A stretch of 64,000 nucleotides of DNA from Hygrophila difformis (lineage: Eukaryota > Streptophyta > Magnoliopsida > Lamiales > Acanthaceae), in the NCBI GenBank assembly GCA_030278955.1, contig JAOANR010000002.1, positions 6,065,982 through 6,129,981 of the forward strand, in the 5' to 3' direction. The notes beneath the pieces were generated by a model, which was not told the DNA's origin, did not search any database, and worked only from the letters and a program-made list of their open reading frames with translations. A program made the translations under genes and the position numbers. Positions within the stretch are counted from its first letter, which is position 1. Each line of letters starts with the position of its first letter. Below, one piece after another: positions 19,961 through 29,796 of this stretch.

Positions 19961-21327
19961 AAATAAAGAAATAATCACAGAAGAACAAGAGGAAAGAAAA
20001 AAAATAGAATATGTAGAACAATATGAAGGACAAAGAGGATATGCAATAAAATCTATCTTAAGTCCAGAACAAATTAATAAAGTACAAGGATTAGATCTAA
20101 AATATGGATTCAAACATACAGATTTTAATATACTATCAAGAACATTCTCAAGAAATAATATAGTAATTCATGAATATCATGAATTAGAAAAAACAGTAGA
20201 TGTATGTAACACTAATATTACCCTAAAACTGCACCTTTTAACAAAAGATATAGTAAATAAAGGCTAGAAAAATTAAGTAGAAAGAAAACAGAAAAAATAC
20301 AATATGTACATTTAGCAGGAGTAAAGATTCTAATAAAATCTTTATTTAGAAGTTGAATAGGTTTACCAGTAACAATAAGCCTACACAATTCAAGATTATT
20401 AAATCCACAAGACTCACACTTAGGAACTATTAATGGAAACCTAATTTACCAAACACTACTATTTATATGTTACCCAAACTATTGTGTATCTTTACAAGAT
20501 CAAAATATAGACGAAAAATTAACCTTATACATAAAAATACATAGGAATGATGTAATGAAAAATGAGAGTAAAATATTTACAGTTCATTACAGTGCTTTTT
20601 ATAGCTACCTAAATTGCAATAGACTAAAATCTTATGACGATAACAAGACAATAAAATACACGAAGCATGTAGAGACACAATAGCAGATCTAATATTACCA
20701 GAATTGAATAATCCAACATTACAAGATGATTGGATAATTGATCTTGCAGACAAGAAAAATACAATAGAAATTGGAAAACCATTAGAAAATAGGAGACCAC
20801 AATTATCCTATGTAGGAAGAACAATGAGTAGCAGAAAAAGTATAGATTATAGCCAATGAACAAATCTAATACCTGATCAACCAACACATAGTATTGATAT
20901 ACCATACGAAAAAAGTAAACAAAAAGCCCAAACATGGAGAATTAATATAGAATATTATAATGGCATAAACTGGATAAAAGGACCAAATATATTAGTAGAC
21001 ACTGGAGCTGGTAAGAATCATATAGGAAAAACTTGTATAAATGGATTAACAAAGCATATAGGGACAGAATATAGATATACTACTTTTAAAGAAGAAGTAA
21101 AAAGAGTAAATGAAATAGTAATAGTAGCAATAAAACTAGGCACAAACTTAATAGAAGAAGTAAAATGCTATGTAGCAGAAGAAGAAGGAACATCTAGTAG
21201 TACCTATCATGTCTTGTTAGGCAACGAGTTTTTAGACTCATTAAACAATTATACAATAACAAGAGAAATTTTTAGTGGAAAAACAAAAAATGGAAAAGCT
21301 TTCGTAATAGGAAAGACATATATATGA
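19953..21327 (+). pseudogene. Caulimovirid movement-protein ORF with C-terminal DTGA domain, broken
   Basis: The first part matches the caulimovirid movement-protein family (30K-like; tubule formation at plasmodesmata). The segment at about 20310-20620 has the ALFRS-type box (ILIKSLFRS), the LGTINGNLIYQ box and a SKIFTVHYSAFY strand. The last 110 residues are unexpected: VDTGAGKNHIG near 20998, followed by a retropepsin-like HVLLGNEFLDS near 21215. Breaks are a TAG at 20265-20267 with a frame change, a TGA near 20354, a frame change near 20650 and a TGA near 20858. The stop TGA (21325-21327) overlaps the pol ATG at 21324. Confidence 0.7.
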
Positions 21328-23926
21328 AAGAAATTAGATTTCCAACAACAGTATATCTAGAGTTAATTATACTACAAACAAATATAACAACATGTTCTAT
21401 TCTAGATACAGGAGCAGAAATCACACTAATACAAGAACATTTAATAAAAGAATGGGAAGTAAATAAAAGACCGATAGAAGTACATGGAGCTACTGGACAT
21501 AGTCTAATTATTAATAAAATAGCTAAAGATGTTCAGATAATTTTAGGCAATAAAATATTTACAATACAAGAAGTATATATTAGCCCAGTAAAAACAATTG
21601 ATGTATTATTAGGAACAGATTTTACAAGTTTATTTCAAAGCTTTAGGGTAGATAGATATAATATCCAACTTAGATCAGTATGTAACCACTACATTACTAA
21701 TCCGAGGATAAGGAAACCATACAGAGTGCTACAGAAACGTGGTGAAAAAGGAGAAATTATAAAACAACCAATTACTTATTATATAAAATTTAAAATCCAC
21801 AAGATTAAAAAACGAGTGCTAATTCAAAAATAAAACGATTTTGATAAATATGAACTTCACGAAACAATAAAATACATATCTGAGAACTATGGGGAAAATC
21901 CAATTGAAAAATGGAATCTTAATAAAATATATGCAGAATTAAAAATGAAAAACGACGATATAATAATAAGAACTCAACCTATGATGCATAATCAAGAAGA
22001 TATTGAAGAACTTCGAAAACAAATAAATGAATTGTTAGAATTAGATCTTATTCAAGAATTTTGTAGCATAACATAATATTTTTTTGAGGCGAAAATTTCT
22101 TTATTGAAGCCGAAGAATGTTACTACAAATCATAACCAAGACATCAGTCTTGCACTCACACAGAATAATCTACCAAGCTACAACAGCAAACCCAATACAG
22201 ATGAAATAGCAAAATTCCTTATCTACTCCGAAACGCTTCCAATGGCCACGAGGGCACCGTCCAGCAACCGTTCTAACCCCTACCAGAAATCGCACTTAGC
22301 AGATTCACTCCAGCCAGCCATCTGCTTGATCATCGACCTGCATCCTCGCCAACCTGCACCCCTCACAGCCACTCCACCACCTAGCCTTACCCACCCCACT
22401 TGGGACTACATACTCATCGCCATCTCCAACCCGTGGAGTCGAAAAGAAAAGCAAGAAATTCACAGAAACCAGAACAACAGCAACTTCTCGTTCTAAAGCC
22501 ATTCCTCTACCTTGCCCTCCGCTCTCGCTCCCTATCGAGCCCATTTGTCCGCCATATGATTGCGTTCCCGAGAGAATATGTTGCACTCGACACCCCCCTG
22601 CGAACCTTAGTAAATCGATGATCGGCCCAATGATGTTCTGGAACTGCCAAGGGAAGAGCTCCGGCTGCCCCAGCCACTTAACAACATTCATAGAATCGCA
22701 TTCAAACATGATCTTTGGCAATGGGAAGCCTTGGTCACGAATCAGGACTGAGCAGACACGGCTTACTTTTTTGGTTAGAAATCGTAGTGAACAAATAAGA
22801 AAGAAACCAAGGTTAGTAATAAACTATAAGGAACTAAACAAAAATATGATATTTGATGGATATTTTCTACCTAACAAAGAAAATCTAATAGGATTAGCTA
22901 GAGGAAGATCTATCTATTCAAAATTTGATTGTAAAAATGGATTCTGGCAAATTAAATTGCATCTAGAAAGTATAAAATACACAGCCTTTAGTACACTACA
23001 AGGACACTATGAATGGAAGGTTACGCCGTTTGGAATAAAAATGAACACAAATATTTCAAAGAAAAATGGATAAAACATTCAAAAAATTTAGTAATTTTAT
23101 ATTTGTATACGTAGATGATATACTAATAGCCTCAAATACTATAGAAGAACATAAAAAATATTTAGATATATTTGCAAAACTTTGTAAAGATCATGGGTTA
23201 GTTTTATCAGAAAAGAAAGCAGAAATATTCAAAGATGAAATAGAATTTTTAGGACTAATATTAAACAAACTTGGAATTAAAATGCAACCACACATAAGTA
23301 TAAAACTTGTTAAAATGTCTGGTGAACTTAGAAATAAATTAAACATGCAAAGATTTCTTGGAATTCTAAATTATGCAGAAGGATTTATATCAAATTTAGC
23401 AAAAGAGACAAATGATTTAAGAAAATTAATCAGGAAAAATAATAAAATAGGATGGAACGATCAACATGCTGAAATTGTCAAATAATTATAGTTAGAATGC
23501 TCCAAATTACCACCGTTAAGATTACCTGACAAAAAAGATAATTTAATAGTACAAACCGATAGCTCAGACTACCATTGGGCAGGATTATTAAAAACCGGTA
23601 CTGGTGAAATTTGTAGATATGCATCCGGAACATTACAAGGAGCAGCCATAAATTATAGTAGGAATGAAGAAGAATTGCTTGCAGTGATTAAATCAATAGA
23701 TAAATTTTCATTTTGGTTACTAAGTAGAAAGTTTAAAGTATTAACAGTCAATACACAAGTAAAACCTTTAATTTATAATAAAGTTCAAAATAAACCCCAA
23801 TATAGAAGAATAATGAGATATCAGACTTTTTTTGTCAATGTACGACCTTATTGTTGAATATATTAAAGGGACTGAAAATTATCTAGCTGATTTTTTGAGT
23901 AGGAACCCTAAATATGGAGAACAATG
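21324..23926 (+). pseudogene. Caulimovirid pol (protease, RT, RNase H), interrupted
   Basis: Aspartic protease lies at the N-terminus (LDTGAEITL near 21404, VLLGTDF near 21607). RT has RLVINYKELN near 22812, KFDCKNGFWQIK, and the catalytic YVDD near 23107. RNase H has QTDSSDYHWAG near 23545 and NEEELLAV near 23665. A LINE fragment (about 22063-22763) splits the coding region between protease and RT. Further breaks are a TAA near 21831, a frame change near 23060, a TAA near 23483 and a frame change near 23835. The final stop overlaps the next ORF (ATG 23914). The gene cannot be expressed as it stands. Confidence 0.88.
22063..22763 (-). mobile_element. 5'-truncated LINE fragment inside the viral pol
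   Basis: On the minus strand, 22560-22760 encodes the C-terminal RNase H part of a plant LINE ORF2 (KIMFECDSMNVVKW, then PWQFQNIIGPI), with a frame slip near 22560 before an ERNHMADKWA stretch. It is followed by about 400 bp of noncoding tail with AATAAAG and a short A tail (T(7) on the plus strand at 22080-22086). The poly(A) orientation shows minus-strand insertion. No convincing TSD was found, so borders are approximate. Its 3' end differs from that of the complete LINE at 36887-42668. Confidence 0.65.
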
Positions 23927-24791
23927 AACAATGGGATGATGCTGGTCTGACTGACCACATCTACAACGAAATAGATCGACTACAAAAACTACTCCAGTCT
24001 ACTATGGACAGACAACTAAAACTACAACAATTGATTGTTGGGAGTTTTATGGACGAACATAAGACTATCAATGACGATATATATGAATGTAACAACTGTT
24101 TGCAGGGACTACTAACTACTATGGAAGAATACTTTTATACCCCCGAAGAACTTAATACTAGTGTTTCAGACCAGGAAGGGAAAGCTAATCCTGTTCCAAA
24201 AGAGGACAAACAAGCAAAACAATCTAGGGATGCAAGACCTTCGACCTCGTCAAAAAATATTGCAGAAACTAAGAACTATTTTTGCGACAATATTCCTCAA
24301 CCAGTACCCATTAGCCTTGAGACAAGAAACTTTTTAGCAGAATATCATACATTGAACAGTTACATATATTCTTTACCCAGACAAGAAACATCATTCTACA
24401 CAGAATTCACCAAATCCCTACATCCACAAGTAACTATTTTACCAGGCTGTGACCCAAACTTTATTTCGAACTGTTTCAAATTTGGCTTTATCAGAACTAT
24501 TTTCCGTCCCCTTTACGAACCGAAATATCCAAATTACCTGTATTAATTGAAGTCTTAAACATAAGACCAAAAACCCAGAAACTGAAAATATTTTCTATTA
24601 GTCCAGAAGTCAAATACTCTTCCTACCATCTTGCTATTGCAGAAGAAATCACTAAACCAGAAAGCTATCATCAGGACTATGGAGCCTCCAAAACAGAAAT
24701 CTTCTATGACAAATACATCCACTTCAAAAGAGCAATGGGAATACGTGTTGTCCATGAACAAATGAAAAGACTATACAACCAAGGAGCATGA
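23914..24791 (+). pseudogene. Caulimovirid last ORF (transactivator position), frameshifted
   Basis: ATG 23914 overlaps the end of pol. The frame is open to TAA 24544-24546. A second frame overlapping it from about 24530 is open to TGA 24789-24791, suggesting one gene with a single shift. Residues 1-80 look helical (QKLLQSTMDRQLKLQQL). A charged linker and a Tyr/Pro-rich part follow. In Caulimovirus- and Solendovirus-type genomes this place is held by the translational transactivator; its hallmark motifs were not recognised, so the role is inferred from position. Confidence 0.5.
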
Positions 24792-25177
24792 ATCTTTTTT
24801 GGAAATGAAGAAGTCATAATGATTGATTGAACAATTGAACACTCCAGGATAACAGATCAGGAAACTTAGCAGGATTAATTCAAAAATTTGACACATACAA
24901 TTTTGAATGCTCGGAAGAAGTCAAGAGTATCTAGAAGAAAGTTGTAGAAAAATCCACTACAAGTCTGAAAACAAGAACATTTCTTGGAAAGAGACAACGA
25001 AGTGAAGTAAGCAATGACGACAAAGAGGACCAATGTAGCACCAAGAAAAGAATAATGCGGCAAGACGTATGCAATATTGCAATTGAACAAGAAGACAATG
25101 AAAGGAATCAATAAAAAAAAGTAAATGATTGAAGACAACAAGGCAAAGAGGACGGCTAATAATACATGATTAAAAGA
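24792..25177 (+). other. Decayed viral 3' region
   Basis: No open frame is longer than about 30 codons. The text is rich in Lys/Asn/Glu codons with many stops and probably continues the last viral ORF or its 3' UTR in decayed form. Confidence 0.4.
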
Positions 25178-25420
25178 CGAAAGTGACAGCTATGGAATCT
25201 CAGTAATGTAAGAGAAATGAAGGACGAAGATGAGGCCACGGAAATCAATTCAGAACCACATGATCTCCAAGACTCCGTTTATAAAAGAAGGAAGGATTCA
25301 CGAAGAATGCAAAAGCGAAGATACCTATCATAATATTCTTTCTTTTGCAAGTCTTTGTAATCTTTAGTTCTCTCTTTGATGTAAAACTATGAGTGATTTT
25401 AATGCTTTCAATAAAAAGAT
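25178..25420 (+). promoter_or_regulatory. Caulimovirid (35S-like) promoter and polyadenylation region
   Basis: A TATA box TTTATAAAAG at 25278-25287 is followed by GAAGGAAGGATTC, much like the region after the TATA box in pararetroviral pregenomic promoters. AATAAA lies at 25410-25415, about 100 bases after the predicted start (about 25312). That short spacing is typical of caulimovirids, where the signal is bypassed on the first pass and used on the second. It lies after the last ORF, as on the circular genome. Confidence 0.6.
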
Positions 25421-26582
25421 GATCGACTAAAGTACAATAGCTTGATCATTCCAGTAAATATCTTCGAGTATTTTTCTAAAGTCTACCAAAATTCTGAATA
25501 TATGTGAGTGAGTGAAACATATGTTGAGAGTCATGTCATCGATACAGTGATTTTCGAGAGGTCGTGCATACCGGAGTAAGGCAGGAGGCCTGAAAGAAGG
25601 AGAGCAGACGAGGAAAGAAGGTTACTCGTTGAAGGACTCGATCAGAAGTTTCAACCACAAAACTTATACTACGGAAGCGAGGTAGACCCTGAAATTTTAC
25701 GTTAAATGATAAATATTGTGAATGATCATGGCATATATTTCGATTAATTACGTTCTCAACATAAGATCATAAATATAATTAATGTTTGAAAATTGTGGAA
25801 CAAACACCTTAACCATTTTAGATTTATATCAGTTTTTTACCTTCATATAATACAGTACTTAAAAAAATTGTATCAGATCTATAAGATAAATATATTGAAC
25901 TTGACAGGGGCAAATTTGACAATGTGTTTCATGTAAAGACAAAACTAGGTACTAAATTGGAACAAAATATTATGCTAGGTACTGAACTTGAATAATCTTT
26001 TGTGAGAGGTATTTATCAATAACTACCCCAAAAAATAAAATAGAAATATTTATAAATGATATTTAAAATCATAAATAGTTAAAATGTATATTTTTTTGCA
26101 TAATTATTTGCTTTTAATAATAGGTTTGTTGAATAATTCTTTAAAACTGAATTTATTCCAATTTGTAATACCAAAGGTGCATATTATATTTTAAAAATAT
26201 TGTATTGGACAAGATAAAATATTTATAATTAATGACTAGGTTGATAAAAATCTTGTGTCTGGCGGTCGGAGGCTTTAGGAGGTTAAGTGTTTTAGCATTA
26301 ATTTTATATTTTAAGAATAAGATAACTGACAATAAAATATGAAAATTACAAGCATTCACAATTTTTAATAAATAAAATAAAAAGGAATTTAAACTTAAAA
26401 AACTAATACCAATAATATAGAGAAGTAGAGAAATATTAGAAGATATCGATTATTTGTATAATAATTTGTAATTTAATGTGTAACCAAAATAATGATTTAT
26501 ATTTGATGACACTATGCTAGGCATTGAATTTACCAAATAATATTAATTAACATTCAAAATCTAGTATAATGTGTAAAAACAA
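25421..26582. other. Viral leader remnant, then AT-rich DNA without genes
   Basis: 25421-25690 is less AT-rich and may be the 5' leader of the viral pregenomic RNA. From about 25700 to 26580 the DNA is AT-rich with no ORF over 70 codons that looks real and no repeat pattern that stands out. The viral right border is somewhere in 25690-26050. Confidence 0.4.
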
Positions 26583-26761
26583 AAAAAAAAGGGCAAAACC
26601 CGCGTGCCAGCCCGCCCCACCGCGGACCCAACCCGCAAAAGCCCGCCGCACCGTATGTTGGGCACGTTTAGGCCCGCATCTAAACAGGCCTAAGAATTTC
26701 AGGGCCGCCCGGCATTTTTTGCCTTGCGGGGTGGGCCGGCCGGCCCACATTGACAGCTCTA
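26583..26761 (-). mobile_element. hAT-like nonautonomous element fragment
   Basis: A sharply GC-rich island lies in AT-rich DNA. On the minus strand it starts AGAGCTGTCAATGTGGGCC and continues with GGGCCGGCC-type runs, like the ends of common plant hAT-derived repeats. The other end fades into A(10) at 26580, so terminal repeats and an 8 bp TSD could not be confirmed. A similar GC box (GGGCCGGGCTGCATGGGC) lies at about 16782-16799. Confidence 0.35.
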
Positions 26762-26935
26762 CTACCAACCTACCCAGTTAGTCGCCGGTCCACCTAGCTA
26801 TTTCGCCGGTCTTCTCAGCGAACACCCCAACGGACAGCTTAAAAAATTAGAAAATTTGAAAAAAAAAAATAATATTTTTATACATTATCCCGCCGGTCGA
26901 CCTAGCGGACACCTTGAAAAATGAAAAAAATAAAA
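26762..26935. repeat. Diverged tandem repeat DNA (right of the viral block)
   Basis: Two to three units combine GCCGGTCCACCTAGC-like GC boxes with GGACAGCTTAAAAAATTAG or GGACACCTTGAAAAATGAA and an AT spacer ending TTTATACATT. They match the units at 16565-16760 in order and sequence. There is no gene. Confidence 0.55.
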
Positions 26936-27061
26936 CAATTAACTGTCTTTCACATTTCCCTGAAGAAATAAAATCCCATTATTTCCAATATACAATAAAT
27001 ACAATATTAAATCGCATCTACTTAAATGCTCCCACAATACAATAATTTTTTTTTAAAAATA

Positions 27062-27416
27062 CTCCCTCTGTCCTATTTGAAGTATCTCACTTTCCTTTTT
27101 CGTCCATCCCAACACTGTCTAATTTCCTCTTTGGGAAATTATTAAATATTTAATCACCAACCTACCCATCTCATCATATCATTAAATAAATACATTATAA
27201 TTTCAAACCCACTACCATTAATAAATTCAAACTCACAACCATCACATCATACATAAATAAATTAATAAAAAACTCAAACCCTTACAATCACATCACATCA
27301 ATTCTTAATTTACCCTTACTTTAAACACTAAACAACCCCTACATTATATACTAATTATCTCCACGTAAAATACCGTGCCCAAAAGTTTTGAGCCACTTCA
27401 AATGGGACGGCGAGAG
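27062..27416. mobile_element. Stowaway-like MITE, second copy type
   Basis: The 355 bp element has terminal inverted repeats CTCCCTCTGTCCTATTTGAAGT and its complement ACTTCAAATGGGACGGCGAGAG, flanked by TA at 27060-27061 and 27417-27418. It is AT-rich inside, with no ORF. It differs from the 5080-5339 MITE in its interior but shares the Stowaway end. Confidence 0.8.
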
Positions 27417-27720
27417 TAATAGTTTTGTATAGTGGTCCACCGGGGATGCATCAGTGTACGGATGCTACTATTTAGTGGCTTTTCCTTCATTTCTTATGCC
27501 TGCAACAAGCACAATTGCAATTTCATAAACACAATAAGTATCCTATAATGGAACTTCTTTCATTAGCTTCAATTTGCTCTACAGAAATGTGTTAGGCAAG
27601 AAGTATACTAGGCATTAGTCACCTACAAGATAGGAGTAATAATTATTTTGAAAAGTCCAGAAATCATCAATATATGCAACCAAAACTATAGAACCAAGAC
27701 AGAGTGTCCTGTCAGTGTCT
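27417..27720. other. No gene seen
   Basis: It starts TAATAGTTTTGTATAGTGGTC, similar to the DNA after the first MITE (5340-5360). The rest is unremarkable AT-rich sequence. Confidence 0.4.
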
Positions 27721-28320
27721 TGACAAATTTTTTTTTTACGACAAAAAAGGTAATCTTTTCTGTCCAGAAAGATGAAACGGTCCTTTGTTCGTGAGTTGGT
27801 TCGTGCACAAACCAAGAAATCACCGCGGACCAAGTGATTAATTAATTAAGAAGCATTGATTTTTGATAAAATGATGCTAGTTCGTGTAGGAACCAACATT
27901 CAATATGGTTCCTTTATGAACCAGCTGGTTCCGACACGAACCACCTAATTCGTGTAGGAACCACCTGGTTTGTAGTAACCAGTAGGTCCTTAGAGGAACC
28001 AGCATTCAACATTCAACATGGTTACTCTATGAAATACCTGGTTCGTGCATGAACCAAGTGGTTCATATAGGAACCAACATTCAACATGATTCATCGAGGA
28101 ACCAACTGGTTGGTGTATGAATCAACTAGTTCATAGAGGAATCAACATTCCCTGCATGTTGTTTCCTACACGAACCAACAACTAACACTCCTTAATTAAT
28201 TAATCACTTGGTTCGTGGTGATTTTTTGGTTCTTGCACAAACCAACTCACGAACTATAGACTGATTTGTCTTTGCGAGCATAAAAGATTGTATTTTTTGC
28301 AGATAAAAAAGAAATTCGCA
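27721..28320. mobile_element. Fold-back element with long inverted ends and internal subrepeats
   Basis: Inverted arms of about 130 bp lie at 27721-27850 and 28191-28320. The inner 64 bp are about 91 percent identical, beginning CTTAATTAATTAATCACTTGG on the inner side; the outer parts are more diverged. The interior holds repeated units of about 60 bp with AGGAACCAACATTCAACATG and CTGGTTCGTG. There is no coding capacity. It resembles a fold-back or MULE-type MITE. The TSD was not identified. Confidence 0.6.
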
Positions 28321-28417
28321 TCAGATTTCATTTCTTCCCTAAACTAAATTAAAGTTGTCATATTAACATTTTGCCATAGTTTTAAAAAATAAATAAAAAA
28401 AATACAAGAGGTGAGCA

Positions 28418-29606
28418 TGCCAAGGATCATGGGATACATTCTTGAAAGAAAAACAAAGATGAAGAAACAAGTAGGTGGAGGATAATCAAGCAAGTGAAAA
28501 AGAAAAGGATAGGGAAGCTTCCAACTCTTCAAATCAACCAAGAAAAGCAAACAAGCCTCAAGTCTTGTCCTCAAATCCGCATTAGGTCCAAAGTGTTGGT
28601 GGTAATCTCCTTGGTAAGCTTCAAACCAAGTTGATGAAGAAATCACCCTCAATCTTCAACAAAGAAGGCAAACAAGTCCCTGAACCTTGTCCTCCAAATT
28701 CATTGATTCAAGTTGATGATTTTAAATTCAACATGGAGTCCTTCAATCTCCAAGTGATTAGATTGCCCAAAATGAAGTGTTCATTTTGGGGGAATGATCT
28801 TTTGGAAGAGAACTTGCATATTGAGCAAAGTGTTTAACATTCAACAAAAGATGTCTTTACAAGTGATGGGGGAGGCTACTTATACTTGCCAAAACCCCAA
28901 ATGTTACGTACATAATGAAACAAGGAAGAAAACAAAATTGTCCTCAGAGGCTCGTCCGTAGAGGATAGCGTCGTAGCAAGGAGGTGGTTAGGGTCGTAAA
29001 GCTAGTAGGTGTCTAAGGACGTGAGGGGTTGTCCTTAGAGGTGTAGGGTCGTAAAGCAAGGAGGTGAATAGGATCGTAAAGCAGGTAGGAGGCTAGGGTC
29101 GTAAAGCTAGTAGGTGTCTAAGGACGTGAGGCTTGTCCTTAGAGGTTAGGGTCGTAAAGCAAGGAGGTGGAAGGGGTCGTAAAGCAGGTAGAAGGCTAGG
29201 GTCGTAAAACTAGTAGGTGTCTAAGGACGTGAAGCTTGTCCTTAGAAGTATCTACGGACGAAAGCAAGCAAGTGTCTAAGGACGTAAGGCTTGTCCTTAG
29301 ACGTGTCTACGGACGTAAGCAAGCAAGTGGCTTAAGGACGTATCATTAATGTACTATTACAAAAATTATCAAAATGAAGTATTCTTCTCCGGTCAGTCTT
29401 CCGGGTTTACGGGCTCGGATCCCGGACATCTGCTTGCTCGAGCTGTAGGAGCAAAGTTGCTTCAGATCGGATTTGGAATATCTGAATCAGCTCCTGTTCA
29501 CCTTTCCATTCCCATAGACGTCTTGAATTTTTGACGAAATCAATGGACTCCATTTGGTTGGACGTACTCCTTATGATTTAGTAATCACGTTTTGACGTCC
29601 ACGTCA
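28418..29606 (-). repeat. 3' LTR of element E
   Basis: At 1189 bp it has the same length as the other copy (51017-52205) with scattered substitutions. The part nearest the internal region holds a tandem repeat array (about 28940-29340). Short ORFs inside both LTRs are copies of each other and are not taken as genes. Confidence 0.92.
28940..29340. repeat. Tandem repeats inside the element E LTR
   Basis: Units such as TAGGGTCGTAAAGCAAGGAG and TCTAAGGACGTGAGGCTTGT alternate in a higher-order pattern of about 110 bp. The array is also present in the other LTR (about 51540-51940) with small changes, so it was part of the element before insertion. Confidence 0.85.
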
Positions 29607-29621
29607 TTCCCTCCCCCTTCA
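29607..29621 (-). promoter_or_regulatory. Polypurine tract of element E
   Basis: On the minus strand GAAGGGGGAGGGAA lies directly before the 3' LTR and is the plus-strand primer. It confirms the element's orientation. Confidence 0.85.
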
Positions 29622-29796
29622 AAAGCTTTGGACCCCAAAGCTGTTAAAGGAGTGATATTGATGTTGCTGGGATCGGGTTCAAAATGGTGATCTGCACAAA
29701 ACGAAAATTATCAGAAAGAAGCTTAAATGCTAGTCCTAGGAATTTGAAAGGCTTAGCAAAAGTTAACAAAACCATTATTCAGAATAAAATTATTAT

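Noticed and set aside
26547..26781. Overlapping ORFs on both strands in a GC-rich island
   Set aside because: They are a by-product of GC-rich hAT-like sequence poor in stop codons; no domain is present.
28631..28837. Small ORF conserved in both E LTRs (also 51230-51436)
   Set aside because: The two copies are LTR duplicates, so their similarity is not evidence of selection, and the ORF is antisense to the element.
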